Positions 25,301-37,200 of a stretch of 64,000 nucleotides of DNA are shown piece by piece. The stretch is from the NCBI GenBank assembly GCA_963969365.1, contig OZ017751.1, forward strand, positions 62,001 through 126,000, given 5' to 3'. Numbering within the stretch: the first letter of the stretch is position 1; each line of letters starts with the position of its first letter. The stretch comes from Asterochloris sp. CNOR1 (taxonomy: Eukaryota > Chlorophyta > Trebouxiophyceae > Trebouxiales > Trebouxiaceae). A program made the position numbers and the translations under genes. Below the pieces are notes generated by a model. It saw only the letters and a program-made list of their open reading frames with translations. It ran no database searches and was not told the DNA's origin.

Positions 25301-28300
25301 TTGTGGCCCCGCCGCATCCACCTGAGCTCTCCCCGTCTGTCCTGTGCAAGAGCTTCCATCAGGTCGCCTCCGGGCATGTACTCCACCACCAGGACAGTGC
25401 TCTCAGTCTTCAGGCAGGCGCCGTAAAACTGCAGCAGGGACAGCAACGGCAGGTGACGACGGCAACTGAGCTGTACTGTGCAATGTACTCCACGTTCAGT
25501 GTGGTGCCCTTGGTGTTCAGGCAGGTGCCAGTCAATGCAGCAGGGATAGGCTTGAGACTAAAACTGACTGAGCAGCAGTCAGGTCTTGCGACCTGGACAG
25601 CGCAACCCCCCTCAAGTGTGGGGCAGTGAGAAGCTGCAGCGGAGGGGCAGGCAGGATGGCGCCCTCAGGCTCGAGACAGGTGCCGTGACAGTGCAGCAGA
25701 GCACAGCATCAGGCTAGCCAGCCCTTCACCAAACTCTGCATGGCCACTGCATCCTGGCATGCAATCAAGCAGTCTCCTGGGGGCAATGCTGCAGGCAGGG
25801 ACACGAACTATCACGAGGCTGGACTGCAATGATGTCTAAGGCTCAGGCAGAACATCGCCTTTATGCTTGAGGCGGGCTCTGTCTGCAGGGGGCACAGCAT
25901 TTGCGGCCAAGCAGGTGCGTCCTGAACGGCAGTCATGCTTTGAGATGCATGGCAGTGTCGCTCTCTGCAGACCCTCAGCACCCAATAAGGGTGCAGGAGG
26001 CAACACTGCAGGCAGAGCAACAAGCATGAAGGGTGAGGGGTCAAGTGCACCACATGGTGACCAAAGATTGACATGCAGCGGTGATAGTGCACTCTGTGTT
26101 GCTGGCTGCTCTGCCCTCAAATGCGCAACTCTGGACATTTCCCTGCCACACAAAACCCCTTTCCTTTTGCTGATGGCAGGGCAGCCGTGGCTGCTGGACA
26201 TTACCTCGACCCACACCTGTCACCTGAATGATGTTCCTGTCAAAGCTGATGCCCTTCAGCAGCTTGATCTCATGCTCAAACTGCTGCAGCTGGGCTGGGC
26301 CACTGTGCCCCAGGACCTTGACGGCCACGTCCTGCACCCCGTTCTTGAGACCGCGGTACACCTGCAGCCAGCAAAAAATCTGTCAGGAGGCTGTGGTGGG
26401 TGGGAAGGGGGTCAGGAGGGTGGCTCAGGCCACAGTGCACCACCTACAGCCAGCCAGTAGACGTTCTCAGGAGACTAGGATGCAACAGAAGAGTGGTCCA
26501 GACCGCTACACACTGCAGCATGCATGAGAGAGTGAGCATAGCCCCCTGCAGTTGGCAGAAGCACCTCAGACGCAGGCTGCAGATAGCCTGTTGGCACTGC
26601 AGCTCAAATGCATGTGTTGCTTATTTTGGACTGAAGTTCTGGAAAGTGCCAGGAAAGGGGAAGGCATGTGCAGATGCAAACCCCATGCTACAGCTTCCCC
26701 AGGCATCTAGCTGCACAGCAGACTGTGGATGCCTAGCCACAGTGGGTGTTAGTGTCCATAATGAGCAAGACCACACACACAGCCCCAGCCTCACCCTGCT
26801 GGAGGCCCCTATGCCGAGCAGCCAATCCGAGCCGTCTGGCTTCAGACAGATTTCCACATCTGCCAGCTCAGTCCTGTCGCCCGTGATGAGCTCCACCTGC
26901 TTGAGCTTGCGCTCAGAGCCTGGCAGGCCCAGGGGGTTGGAACTGTTGCCTGCACCTGCAGCAGCATTCCGGGTGGCATCACGTCCACATATCCTGTGCA
27001 GCTGGAAGACGGAGGCCGCCCAAGATAGCATGGTGCCTTGTCGTTTGACTAACTGGTAGGGGTAGAGTGTCACAGCTCAAAAACCCAGCACCGTTTCCCA
27101 GACATAGACAGGCCTGCTGTGGGGCGCAAGCCAAGCTGCCCAGCCTTGAGACTTGGGCCTTTGTGGCTTGGTGGACCCATCGCATACAGCCAGGCAAGCC
27201 TGCTAGCGGGTGCCAGGCACATGCTGCACAGCCTGCTACATGTCCTTGCAGTGCCAAAGCATTGCAATGGGCTCGTCTCACCTGAAGCCCCGCCGTGGCT
27301 GCTGATCTCACCTGAGGATGAGCTCCGCTGGGCGCTGTTGTAGTGCCAAGGCAGGATGGGCAGCCCCACCACAAGCATGATGATGGCCATGCCGCCAAAC
27401 AGGCTGGCCATTGCAGGCCAAAGCCAGCCACTCATGACGGTGTCGTCCCTGCAAGCAGGTGCCACCTGACTGTCACAAAGCGGGCAGTGACAACAATGAA
27501 GCAGCTGGGGACGACGGCTTTGCATTCAGACAGGCTAATCAGAGCAAGCCACAGTCAGCCATCAGTGCAGCGCTGTCGTTCCTGAAGCCAGCAGTGACTG
27601 CTCGGGCTCTGACTGTGTACTGACGGCCATGCAGCCAAAAGGGCTGCCCACTTTGAGGCGAGCCTGGTGTCCCTGGTGCCTCTGCAGAGCACCACCCTGA
27701 CAGCGCTACTGTCTGCCAACTGGTCTTGTAAGCATTCAGCAGCAAGGCAAGTATCCGCTCTCCCAAGTGGATTGTTCCCCTGCCCTGACAGGCACCCAGC
27801 AGCAAGCCTTGCATTTGTTACAATTCTGCCTGCCAGATTGTGAGTTTCCCTGACGATGGCCCCTAGCAGGCAGCATGCAGTACCAGCAGAGCATTGCAGG
27901 CAGCAAAATGCATCTGCTGCGGCTGGATCTGCAGCCGCTCCCCAATACGTCTGCCCAGTGCCCTGACAGGCAGCCAGCAGCAAGCTGCAGCTGAGCCTGC
28001 TGCGCCAGGTGTTCCCCACAAATGTCTACCATGTGCCCTGACAAGCAGCCAGCAGGAAGGCCTGCATCTGCTACAGCTCAACCCTCAAAAAGCTGCAGCT
28101 TCAACCTACAAGAGCCACTTTGTATGCTCAACCAGGCCGCAAGGTCTCGACCTGCCGCAGGGCTCTCGCCAAGATGGTCTATGCGCAGACCAACAAGCCT
28201 GCCATACACACTCACAGGCACCCTGCAGCAAGGCCCGCAGCTGCTGTGTCTTGTCCTGCTGGCACAGGAGCTTTCCTCAAGGTCTACCTTGTGCCCAGAA

Positions 28301-31300
28301 AGACATAAAGGAGTAAGGTCAATTCTTCCTTCATCTTCTTCTTGTTTGTATTTGCTACTTCTACAGCTCACCCTGCCAGATGTTGCAGCTGCTCCCCAAA
28401 AGTCTCCCCCTGCACCCGTTTCGTGTAAGGGCACTGCACGTTCACGCCACGCAGGCCCCTGTCTTCTAATGCCGCCTTCAGTTGCGGCAATTGCTCCCTG
28501 ATTCTCTGCAGCAGACATGGAGACTCTGATGCCCAGTGCTCATGCGTCATGTGTTTGGGTTCCACATGGAAAAAGGTGGGTGACGCGAGCTGCACATGTG
28601 CCATAAGGGAGTCATGGTTGTGAGGCAGGCAAACGCACACAGAGACACAAATTGGCAGCATCATGCAATTTCTGGTGCTGCCAGCTGAGGGCAGGTGCAG
28701 CGCTGCTGCAAGGGGTGCAAGTCGTGACGTGCAGGCATCAAAGCGATACAACACACCACAGGCAGGAGCAGGCACAGGGCCTGCTGGCACTGGGGGCATC
28801 TGCCCCACTGCGACGTGCTGGGCTCCTACATTGTGGAGCCTGCATGCAAAACCAGACTGGGGAGAGTCTCTCACTTTATGGAATTCTTTGTTGCTTCTGC
28901 CCATGTTACGCTGTGCAACCTGTCTATTGACTTGGAGAGTGATGTAGACGGTGGACTGCTTGCTGGCTGCCTTGATGTCTGAGATGCGGAAGTAGGCGCT
29001 GGAGTGGGGCAGGGCCTGAGAGATGTGCCTCAAGGACAGGAGCACCAGGTTCTCCTCATCAAGCTTGAAGGGCAAAATGTTGTCGGCAGTGATCTGCAGA
29101 CAGAAGAGGGGCAGCAGCATCAGGTCCAGGCCTCAGGTGACCAAGATTCGACACAGGCCTGACTCCAGTTGAGAGGATCCCAGAGCCTGCAGCTGACCAG
29201 ATGCTCAAGGTCTTCCAGCACCTGGTACACTCCTGGGAGGCATTGCTGCCTGCCACACAGGTAGGCGTGCACAAGACGGGCGGTAGCAGGGCAAAGCTTG
29301 GCACTGAACGGCAGTGCACCTCCGCCAAGAAAGCAAAGGCTGCCATGCTGCACTCAGCCACCACACCTTCAGCTGAAGCTCCATGCCCTCCAGCTGCAAG
29401 GTTTGAGAGTCCACTGGCATGTAGGGAGCCACCTCTGCCGCAGCCGGCAAAGCCAGCCACTTCAGTGTGAGCGCTGCCACCTGCACAGGGGAACAGCACC
29501 TTCTGACAGGCTGATAGCACTCTTGGACAAGCCCTTGGTGCTCAGCAAATTGCTGGCAGATGGCAGCACAAACATGATGGAGATGTGGCACGCTGGAAGC
29601 CAAGCGTGGAAGGCGCTGCAAGGTGACACCCCAGCATGAGTGCAGCACCCCTGCTGCCAGCTGGGCTGCAGATGCACACAGCACTGTGCAGACAGCCAAA
29701 AGAAACAGTCAAGGTCCTGCTCAGACCAAGTGGAACAGCAGGCCTTGTGTTGAAACTTAGCTGCTGAGGTTGTGCAGTGCAGCCCCAAGTCAGCCCCTCA
29801 AGCAGAGATGCCAGTTCACGTCATGCAATGCACACAACAGCCCAGCCAAGTTCTTTGCTCAGCTCTCTATGCATGCCAGGCCCATCTTTGTGGTGCAAAG
29901 TCCTCTGATTGCAGGACAGCCTGGCTGGTGGACGTTTAGCCAGCTGCAGCAGTGACAGTGCGAGGAAGGCAGGGCAGAGAACAGGGCAGTTGCACTAGTG
30001 TCACGTGGTCACACCTCCTGCCCTATCTTTTGCTGACTGCAGTCAACATGTGACGATACACACACAACAGTGAGTGCTGTGACCTGACTGCTGCACCAGT
30101 GGCCAGACAGGCCTCGCGCAGCGTGTCATCAAGGAGTGCCAACCGCCCACCAAGCTGTGCATAAACTTAGCATGAGCCAACCCGGCACCTAAAGCCTTAC
30201 GTTGAAGCCCTCTGAGTGCAGGATGGCTTCAACAATACTGTTGATGTGGCTCTGTGTTGTTCCCATGAGCACTGAGTCCTGGCTATAGGCCTTAGCCCAC
30301 AGCAGGTCAATGCTGGCAAAGCGGGTGTAGCGCCAGTACCCAGGGTGGTCTGAGGCGCAGTCCTGGCATGCGCTGCCATCATCCATGTCCGGATAGACTG
30401 AGAGGCGGCACTGCTTGGCGCATGGGTTGCCTGCAGCAGGTGAGACAGGTCTGTCCAGCAGAACAGAACCAGACATAGACCCAGTGGCATCCTGCTGACC
30501 TGGGCTGTACCCCGTGCCACCGGCTTGAAGATAGCGGCAGAGCAGCTCTGCAAGCAGGCAGCTTGCAGACTGTCCCTGTGCTTGCACACTTGCAGCCCAG
30601 AGCGCGAAATGGGGCAGCATTCTGCTGCCCATCTGCAGAAGACTCTCCTGCGTGCAGGTGCACAGGCAAACATGGCCCTTCAGAGCCCTCCTTCTAGGCC
30701 AGCCTGGCACAGCCTCCCCCAGCATCATCACCCATCCCTCTTGCTGTGTGCCACTGCTGTTCAGCCTGTCTGCCCTGCTGCAGCCCATGCATACTCAGCC
30801 GCTTGACCCTGCTGCAGACGACGCTGGCAACAGGAAGCCCACTGAGCAGCCCCAATGCTAATGTCTGCTGTTGCAGATACCTTGACCCTTCATGATTGTT
30901 GACTTGATACTGGCGAAACACGATCCAGCAGCCACCGTCCCAACTTGCTGAATGCTAGCTACTAGCAGGTTCTCCAACTCAAGACCAGACTTTGAGCAGC
31001 AGCTTACCCTCTGGGTGCGCCTTCTCCGGCAGCCCAAGCTCCTGCACGGTCCCCTCGGGTGTGGTGGTCACTGTGAGGTTGCACTGCACCCGTAGTGTGC
31101 GGCAGATTTTGTTGCCAACCTGCCACAGGCTACGGGACAGGCTGTGCGTGACAGGCCACACATCCTCTCCAATCAACCTGCACTGGACAAGCAGCACTGT
31201 CAAGGTCAAGTCAGCCCCCTGCCACAGGCCCTGGCCCTGACAGGCCACACATCCTCCCTAATCAGCCTGCAGCACTTGGACGGGGGAGGCAGGATCAAGA

Positions 31301-32758
31301 ACCAGGCAGATGGGAAACCGAGTGGGGTTTCTGGAGTGACAGCATGGAGCCCTGATGACCATGCTTGCTGGCGGGATGCAACTTTGGCCAGACTCACAAA
31401 CCAGGGCCAGGGTTGGCAAGCCCTGCAGCCCTCTGAGCAGCTGTGCTAAAAAGGCTGCCAGCCTGCAGCTGCCTGCTGCATGGTGCATCGAGCCACGATG
31501 ACCATGTTTGCTGGAAGCAGCTTTGGCCAGACCAGCAAAACCAGGGCTAGGGTTGGCAAGCCCTGCAGCCCTCTGATCAGCTGCGCGACGGGCTGCCAGC
31601 CTGCAGGCAGCGGCTCAATGGTGGCTGCCTGCAGGCTGACAATCAGCGTTCATCGACCATCCTACAGTTCGAGTCTTGATGCACCCAACGTGGGGCACAG
31701 GTTGGCCCCCAACCAGCAGACCAGGGCTGGAACTGGCAAGCTCTGCTGTGTGCTCAGAAGAAGCCATCCGGTCAGCCGCGCCAGAGGCTGCCTGCCTGTG
31801 CTGCTCACAGCCACCACCACTCCCGGCGCGGCGGCCACACCTCCAGCGCCAGGACTGCCTCACGCTGCCGCAGTCGCTGCGACAGCACCAGCAGCCTCCC
31901 TCTCTGCCCCTTCCATGCACCAGCGCAGACAGGCGGACCCCATGCTGCCCAGTCCTGGACAGCCGGCCACACTGGCGGCCTTGCACCAGCGCAGACGATC
32001 GGACGGCACATCGCCACAGCCGCCACACTAACAGACTTGCCCCAGCGCAGACAATCGAAGCCCAAGCTGCCCAGTCCTGGACAGCCGGCCACACTTTGCG
32101 GACTTGCACCAGGGCTCACACCTGAGAGCCACTTGCGCAAGGGGCCGGTGCGCCAGCTTGTCCGTCACAGCCTGCGGAACCATGTTGCCAAAGGTCTGCA
32201 GGCAGGGCAACACACATGTCAGTACCTGGTGGGCAAAGTCTCTGCTGGGCCTTGGTAAGGCATGCTGCCCAGCCCACCTTTGTGTAGCTGATGCCCGCAA
32301 CTCGGGGGTTGACCTCTGCCTCAAACTCCGGCCGCATCGGCTGCTCCTGCAGTGCGGTGTGGCCGTTTCTGCAGCTGCCAGCCTGCCGCCGCAGCAACAC
32401 GTGCTGCTGCATGTCCCTGTCTGCAGCAAGACTCCCCTGCCAGCTTGCTGATGCCAGAGGCGCTCGTTGCTGAGGCTGGACACAGCTGACGCCAAGCTGG
32501 GCTGCTGCATTGAGAATCATGCACTGGCCACTATCATGCCAAAGCGGGATGGACAGCACCCTGTGACATTCTGCACAGCATCCTTGGACTGCATGGCGCC
32601 CGAACGCAACGAATCTAGAGCCAGTATGCATGTACAGTCCTGCAGGAGCTTGCCTGCTTCCATCCTGCATCTGGCATTCCCACGACGCGCTGCAGGCATA
32701 AGTGCAACAGCAGGAGCCACTGCAGCGTAAGCCTGAGCCAAACAACTCCTCTGGCCAT
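22321..32758 (-). CDS. Transmembrane receptor-like protein kinase 1
   Basis: Nineteen exons: 32654-32758, 32278-32346, 32122-32195, 31008-31177, 30201-30430, 29367-29480, 28875-29093, 28372-28505, 27312-27448, 26795-26949, 26224-26361, 25252-25428, 24929-24955, 24496-24626, 23945-23990, 23653-23681, 23486-23507, 23049-23183 and 22321-22461. They total 2253 nt, 750 aa. Signal peptide: core LQWLLLLHLCLQ. Ectodomain ~36-372: no known family, with a Cys cluster (CRLSVYPDMDDGSACQDC). One TM helix ~380-405 (MASLFGGMAIIMLVVGLP). Kinase domain ~460-704, TKL/RLK-like: P-loop GIGASSRV, Lys484 in VAVK, HLDVKSKN with Asp579, DVG at 598-600, SAPE, then a basic tail. The invariant Lys and both Asp remain, so activity is plausible. 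Intron 1 is GC-AG. The paralogue at 40353-51248 shares nearly all exon boundaries. Confidence 0.93.
25376..25700. repeat. Decayed copies of a kinase exon edge inside its intron
   Basis: The 5' part of the kinase-1 exon 25252-25428, with its acceptor (about 25376-25440), recurs at 25482-25546 and, shorter, at 25657-25700. All three share the core caggtgcc or caggcgcc followed after 9-13 bases by tgcagcag. Only the copy nearest the exon keeps an intact reading frame into the kinase. Confidence 0.75.
31119..31273. repeat. Partial duplicate of a kinase-1 ectodomain exon start
   Basis: The exon beginning at 31177 (reading LIGEDVWPV) has a second partial copy at about 31219-31273 that reads LIREDVWPV behind its own ctgcag. 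The two share ctgccacaggc, gacaggccacacatcct and aatcaRcctgca. The copy stops being exon-like after about 50 bp, so it is a decayed pseudoexon. Confidence 0.8.
31354..32110. repeat. Two intronic tandem repeat pairs (143 bp and ~121 bp periods)
   Basis: Within a kinase-1 intron, a block starting gatgaccatg at 31354 recurs at 31497 with the shared core gttggcaagccctgcagccc. A second pair, with core cccagtcctggacagccggc, starts near 31943 and 32065; its second copy runs up to the exon at 32122. Neither resembles a known transposon. Confidence 0.8.
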
Positions 32759-32947
32759 TCAGCAGAGGATCATGGAGCTATTTGGTGGAACTGCAAAAAT
32801 AGTTGGTGTCTGCAAGAGTTCAGGATCCTGCTCTGGAGTGTCTACTATGTGCTTCCTGACTGGAGATGTGGTGCGCCGACAGCTCAGGGCAGTGCAGGGA
32901 TAGAAGGAAAGACCACGCAACGTCAAGGTGCACGACAAGCTGCAGGA
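32759..32947. promoter_or_regulatory. Short divergent (bidirectional) promoter region
   Basis: Only 189 bp separate the start codon of kinase 1 (minus, 32758) from that of ENY2 (plus, 32948). This interval must hold the 5' UTRs and core promoters of both, or their promoters overlap upstream exons. No clear TATA box is seen. Divergent sharing is inferred from spacing only. Confidence 0.5.
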
Positions 32948-33679
32948 ATGGCTGCCAACATCAACAGGCCGCCCACTCCAGAGGCAGAGCATCGCGAGCT
33001 CTCGATGGAGGACCATGTCCAGCTTAAGGTGTTGTGCTTTGCCCTCATGTACTGTTCCTTGGATAAGAAATGGAGATAAGGGCCCCCAATGCTGACACTA
33101 AGATCCTGCTGCTGTAGCTGGTGCAAAGCGGGGAGCTAGACAGGTGCAGTGGAAGCTTGGGTGTTGTGCTGACCTGTACTCCAAAACCATGCTGGGTGCA
33201 ATGGCTGCCCTGAAAAAGCAAGAGACGTCAGGAGTAAGTAGTTGTACTGCTCAGGATGCTGTGCACTGCAGGCTCAAGGACTTGCTGTCGCAGAGGCTGA
33301 TGGAGTGCGGCTGGGTGGAGGAGGTGAAGGAGCGCATGCAAGGTCAGTCCATGTCTCACGTTGGGCTCTCTGTTTTCGCTGCAGCTCGCTTGGCTGCTCC
33401 TGGGAGTCCCTCAAGTGACTGGCTGAGCCCACTGCAGGGGTTCTGCAAGGCGTGCATGGGCAGTGAGGCCTGCATGCCAGAGGTGTTGCTTGCACCCTTC
33501 ATGCCAGCTCTCAGAGAGGTGCTGGCCCCCCTGCAGAAGTGTTCAAGGAGAGGCAGCAGCAGGGCCAGTCGCCTTCCAGCGCAGATCTGGTGCAGGCAGT
33601 GAAGCCCTTTGGGCGCAGCAGTGTACCAGACGCTGTCAAGGCTGAGCTGCTGGCCAAGCTGACAGACTTCATAGCCTGA
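32948..33679 (+). CDS. ENY2: ENY2/SUS1-like transcription and mRNA-export factor
   Basis: Four exons, 32948-33028, 33118-33143, 33272-33342 and 33537-33679, join in phase (321 nt, 106 aa). The product matches the ENY2/Sus1 family along its length: LVQSGELDRLKDLLSQRL, then MECGWVEEVKERMQEVFK, then DLVQAVKPFGRSSVPDAVKA and a C-terminal Leu-rich helix ending DFIA. Members are about 100 aa. ENY2/Sus1 is a subunit of the SAGA histone deubiquitinase module and of the TREX-2 mRNA-export complex, in the nucleus and at nuclear pores. The second exon is only 26 nt. The first ~20 residues (MAANINRPPTPEAEHRELSM) are poorly conserved, as in other members. It is divergent from kinase 1 and convergent with the P450. 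Confidence 0.95.
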
Positions 33680-34242
33680 TGTTGCCCTCAAGGCTGGAGT
33701 TACGTGATACAGGGCACTAAGAGGCAAGCACATCTGGCAAAGTGGCTGCTGATGCGGCTTTTGAGGAGGCAGCGCAGCTCTGTTGATCATGATGAGCACA
33801 TGCAGTGCTGAGGCGCTAGTGTGGCTGAGGAGGCTGAGACACTATGCTGTCCCTCATGATCTGTGTTGCATGTCCTGCTCAATGTGGAGCATGTTGCATT
33901 GATGTTGTAAGGATGTACAGTGACAACACCTTCATCAAATTCAGTCTTGAACCAGCTCAAAGTCAGTACAAGCCCAGAATGTACAGCAGCAACAAACAAT
34001 ATAATCTGAGCATGATTGATAGCGGCTTGGTGCAAATAGTTAGCATACAAGAGCTGGGAGTGAGCAGGCGTCTCAAGCCTCATTGCTATTGATCAATCAA
34101 AGCAAAGAATGCTGAACATAGCCGTGTGCAATGCAGAGCAGGGCCCCAAAGATGATGGTGGAGCAGAGCACTTGTACAAAAGGAGGACAAGCAGCAACAG
34201 GGACGGCGCCTGTGTGCTGACAGGGGAAAGACATGCGCCCAG
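33680..34242. other. Convergent intergenic region (ENY2 / P450 3' ends)
   Basis: About 560 bp lie between two converging stop codons and should hold both 3' UTRs. It is AT-richer than the genes, especially 33840-34060. TGTAA at 33906 fits ENY2 polyadenylation. Nothing else is supported. Confidence 0.5.
33906..33910 (+). terminator. Candidate TGTAA poly(A) signal, ENY2
   Basis: TGTAA lies about 227 nt past the ENY2 stop codon in AT-rich sequence, a plausible algal polyadenylation signal. Weak on motif alone. Confidence 0.35.
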
Positions 34243-37200
34243 CTACTGTGGCACAGGCGAGAGTTGCATCTGCAAGCCGTTCTTGGGGCCGCCCCCAATG
34301 ACTTCTGTGTGGAATCCCTCGTTTGGGTCGCACAGCCTCCACTTCCAGGCCTGCAAGTGGCAGACAGCATGACCCCTTCACTGACAGCAATGATTGCGTA
34401 GGTTGGGAGATGAGGCAGCCGGCTGCATGGCCAACCTTGGCCCCTGGATTGTAGGCGCACTATAGCAGGTCCAGCATTGCTCTCATGTCATTCCTCATGA
34501 CACAGCAGCTCACTTCCATGAGAACTTGCTTATCCCAGAAGACCCTGCCGAGGCAGCCGCCCAAGATGCTCAGCTAGCTGGCAAAACTCAACCAACTGCT
34601 GCAGGTCTCTCAGGAGACTGTGCTGCTGCGTCATCAGGGATGACACAACAACCTGGCCAATGGGGCCAGCGGCACCTGCGGTGCAGCTGCTGTCACCTGG
34701 CTGATGCCAGCTGTACAACCACAGGCAGAGTGCAACCAGCCTGCTGCGCAGCAGACGACACCTGGCGCACACATGTGCTGTGAAGGCCAGCAGACTGCAG
34801 GGCAAGGTAACTCTGCAGTGCAGCAGCCACCACTGCTTGTGAGGGGCAGCTGGCTGTGCTTGCTGTCACTCTGCAGTGATGGGGCAGCTGGCTGTGCTTG
34901 CAGACGTCTTGCTAGGTTATTGCTGTCACTTGCAATCGCTGTCACCTGGCAGACACGGGCTGTGAAGGCCAGCAGGAAAGCTACGGCCACGTGCTTTCCC
35001 CCGCAGGCATGGCTGTTGAAGCTGTCCTCTGCTCCAAAGGCCAGCATGAATCCCTCTAGACCTCCAGCAGTCCCCTCATTCCGGGGCGGTAGGAAGCGCT
35101 CTGGGTCAAACCTGTGAATGATGACTACAGGTTTGAGTGGAATTGTCATGTTGAAAAGCGGCTGTGCGGGCGTAGCATGCCTGTGCAGTGAGCACTCTCC
35201 CTGTCCTTTGCAGATAGGGAAAGTCGGCTGTACATGTGCTTCACCTTGGTACGCTACCACTGTGTATGCCCAGTTGATGCAGCACTGCCAGCTGTTTGAG
35301 CTAATGCAGCAAAGCAGGACGGCACCAGCTTGCCTATCAAACTGTTCAGGAATATGTGTGTTGATGTGCAAAGTCCAGTCTGCCCTGCGGCGGCGTACTC
35401 ACTTGTCAGGGTCCAGGTACACTGTGGGGTCCATCAAGGAGGCATGGTTGCACATCATCAGTGTCTTGTTGGCAGGGATGGTGAAGCCCTCAACCTCAAA
35501 CTCCTGGAGGGAGACACCCGGCACTGCGCCTGCTGCAGGCCACCACCTGTGGCCAGGACATGGCTGTCTGGGCAGCAGTCACAGTCTGATGGCATGACAG
35601 TCAGCTGGGCCCAGCTTCTAGCGCATGCAGCCTCGCGCAGCTGCACAGATGGTGCATCGTACATGGCCGAGCAACACCTGCATGTCATTTGTGCCAACAG
35701 GGGCACCAGGAGGGGCCTTGTGGTGCGGTCAGACCCAGCAGTCAGCTGGCAGCTGCTGCGCATGAGGTACGAGGAGATGAAGCTGCATGCACCTAAGGGC
35801 CTCCTTGACGACTGCGAAGGTGTAGGGCATGGTCCGCAAAGCCTCGACAGAGGTTGGCCTGGTGCCCAGAATGCGGTTGGCCTCCTCTGCTACTCGCTTG
35901 GGGATGTCTGCATGCTGAGCAAGCTGACGGATGATCATCGAATTCTGCAGGGGTGGCACATAATGGCATACAGTATTACCCATCATCCTGGCCTTTGCAG
36001 TGTTGCCAGAGCCAAGGCTGCTTGGAAAGGCAGATGTTGTGATTGTTCAGCTGGCACTGCGGCAGGCTGCACAAGATTCTCACCATGGTACACAGCCCGT
36101 AGGGTCCATCTGCCAACATCTTGTGCATGTCCATGACAATTGTGGCATCATCCAATTTCTGTACCTCCAGATCTGCCAGGTACGGCCCCAGGCTTGTCCA
36201 GCCAAAGCTCCCAGGGTCAGAGCGCACCTGCAGCAGGCTGCTGATGAGGTCAGACATGCAATGCCTGCTGAATGGTGCCAGGCAAAGCAATGAGCTGCCA
36301 CAGCTGCACCAGTGGAGGACAGTGTGCTGGAGGCTCCAGGGGTGTGACATCTGCGCCATGCAAGTCTTAACCAGCCACAAGAGCACCATTTTTAGGGCAC
36401 GCTCCAGGTAGGCGAACACAGCGTCCTTTGCAACCATCTGCCCAGTAGTGGCTGGCTGCTGACCCCCAAAGACTGTGAACATCTCCGCCATGGCTGCAGT
36501 GACCTACAGGCAGATGTGCTGTGTGTGCGAGCAGACCAGCACTTCCTTGGTCAAACATGCTTGCAGGAGCCTTGTGAGAGACCACGCTGCGTCTGTGACA
36601 GAGCACAAACCTGACATGGACGCCAGCATCAGCACCTCTGCAGGTGGGGCCTACCTCATCTATGCTGTTGCCGGTCTGGTCCTGGTAGTCTTGCAGGCTG
36701 AACCCAAACAGCTGGTGAGAGAAACCTTGCAGCAACATCCTGCACGTAGACCCTGAAACACTGGCGATATGCTACGCTGCGGCCACAACACCAGAGGAGA
36801 GAGCTTTCAAACTAGGCCGCACAGCTGTGCCCTGGGATGCAGAATGCAGCTTAAGCTTTACAGGCACATCGCCTTTGGTCTGCCAGGTGCATGGTCTGCC
36901 AGGTGCAGGGAGCACCATGTGCCGCGACAGTCTGCAGGTGGCATGACCACCATGTAGCACTCAAGCTGGACTCTTCACCTGCGACAGGCAGCGTGCATAG
37001 AGAATGGAGAGCCATCTGAGCCCAGGCCTGCCAGCGTCTGCTGAATGAGCCCGTCCAGTTCCTGCAGTGGAGCACTGATGATGCAACCAGATGGCAACCT
37101 GCCCTCACAGCACTTGTAAGCAAAACGCCGCTTTATGCCCAGAGTCTGGCTTCAGCTGCGGCTGGCAGCTGGCGGCAGTACCACACCTGCAGGTAACGCT

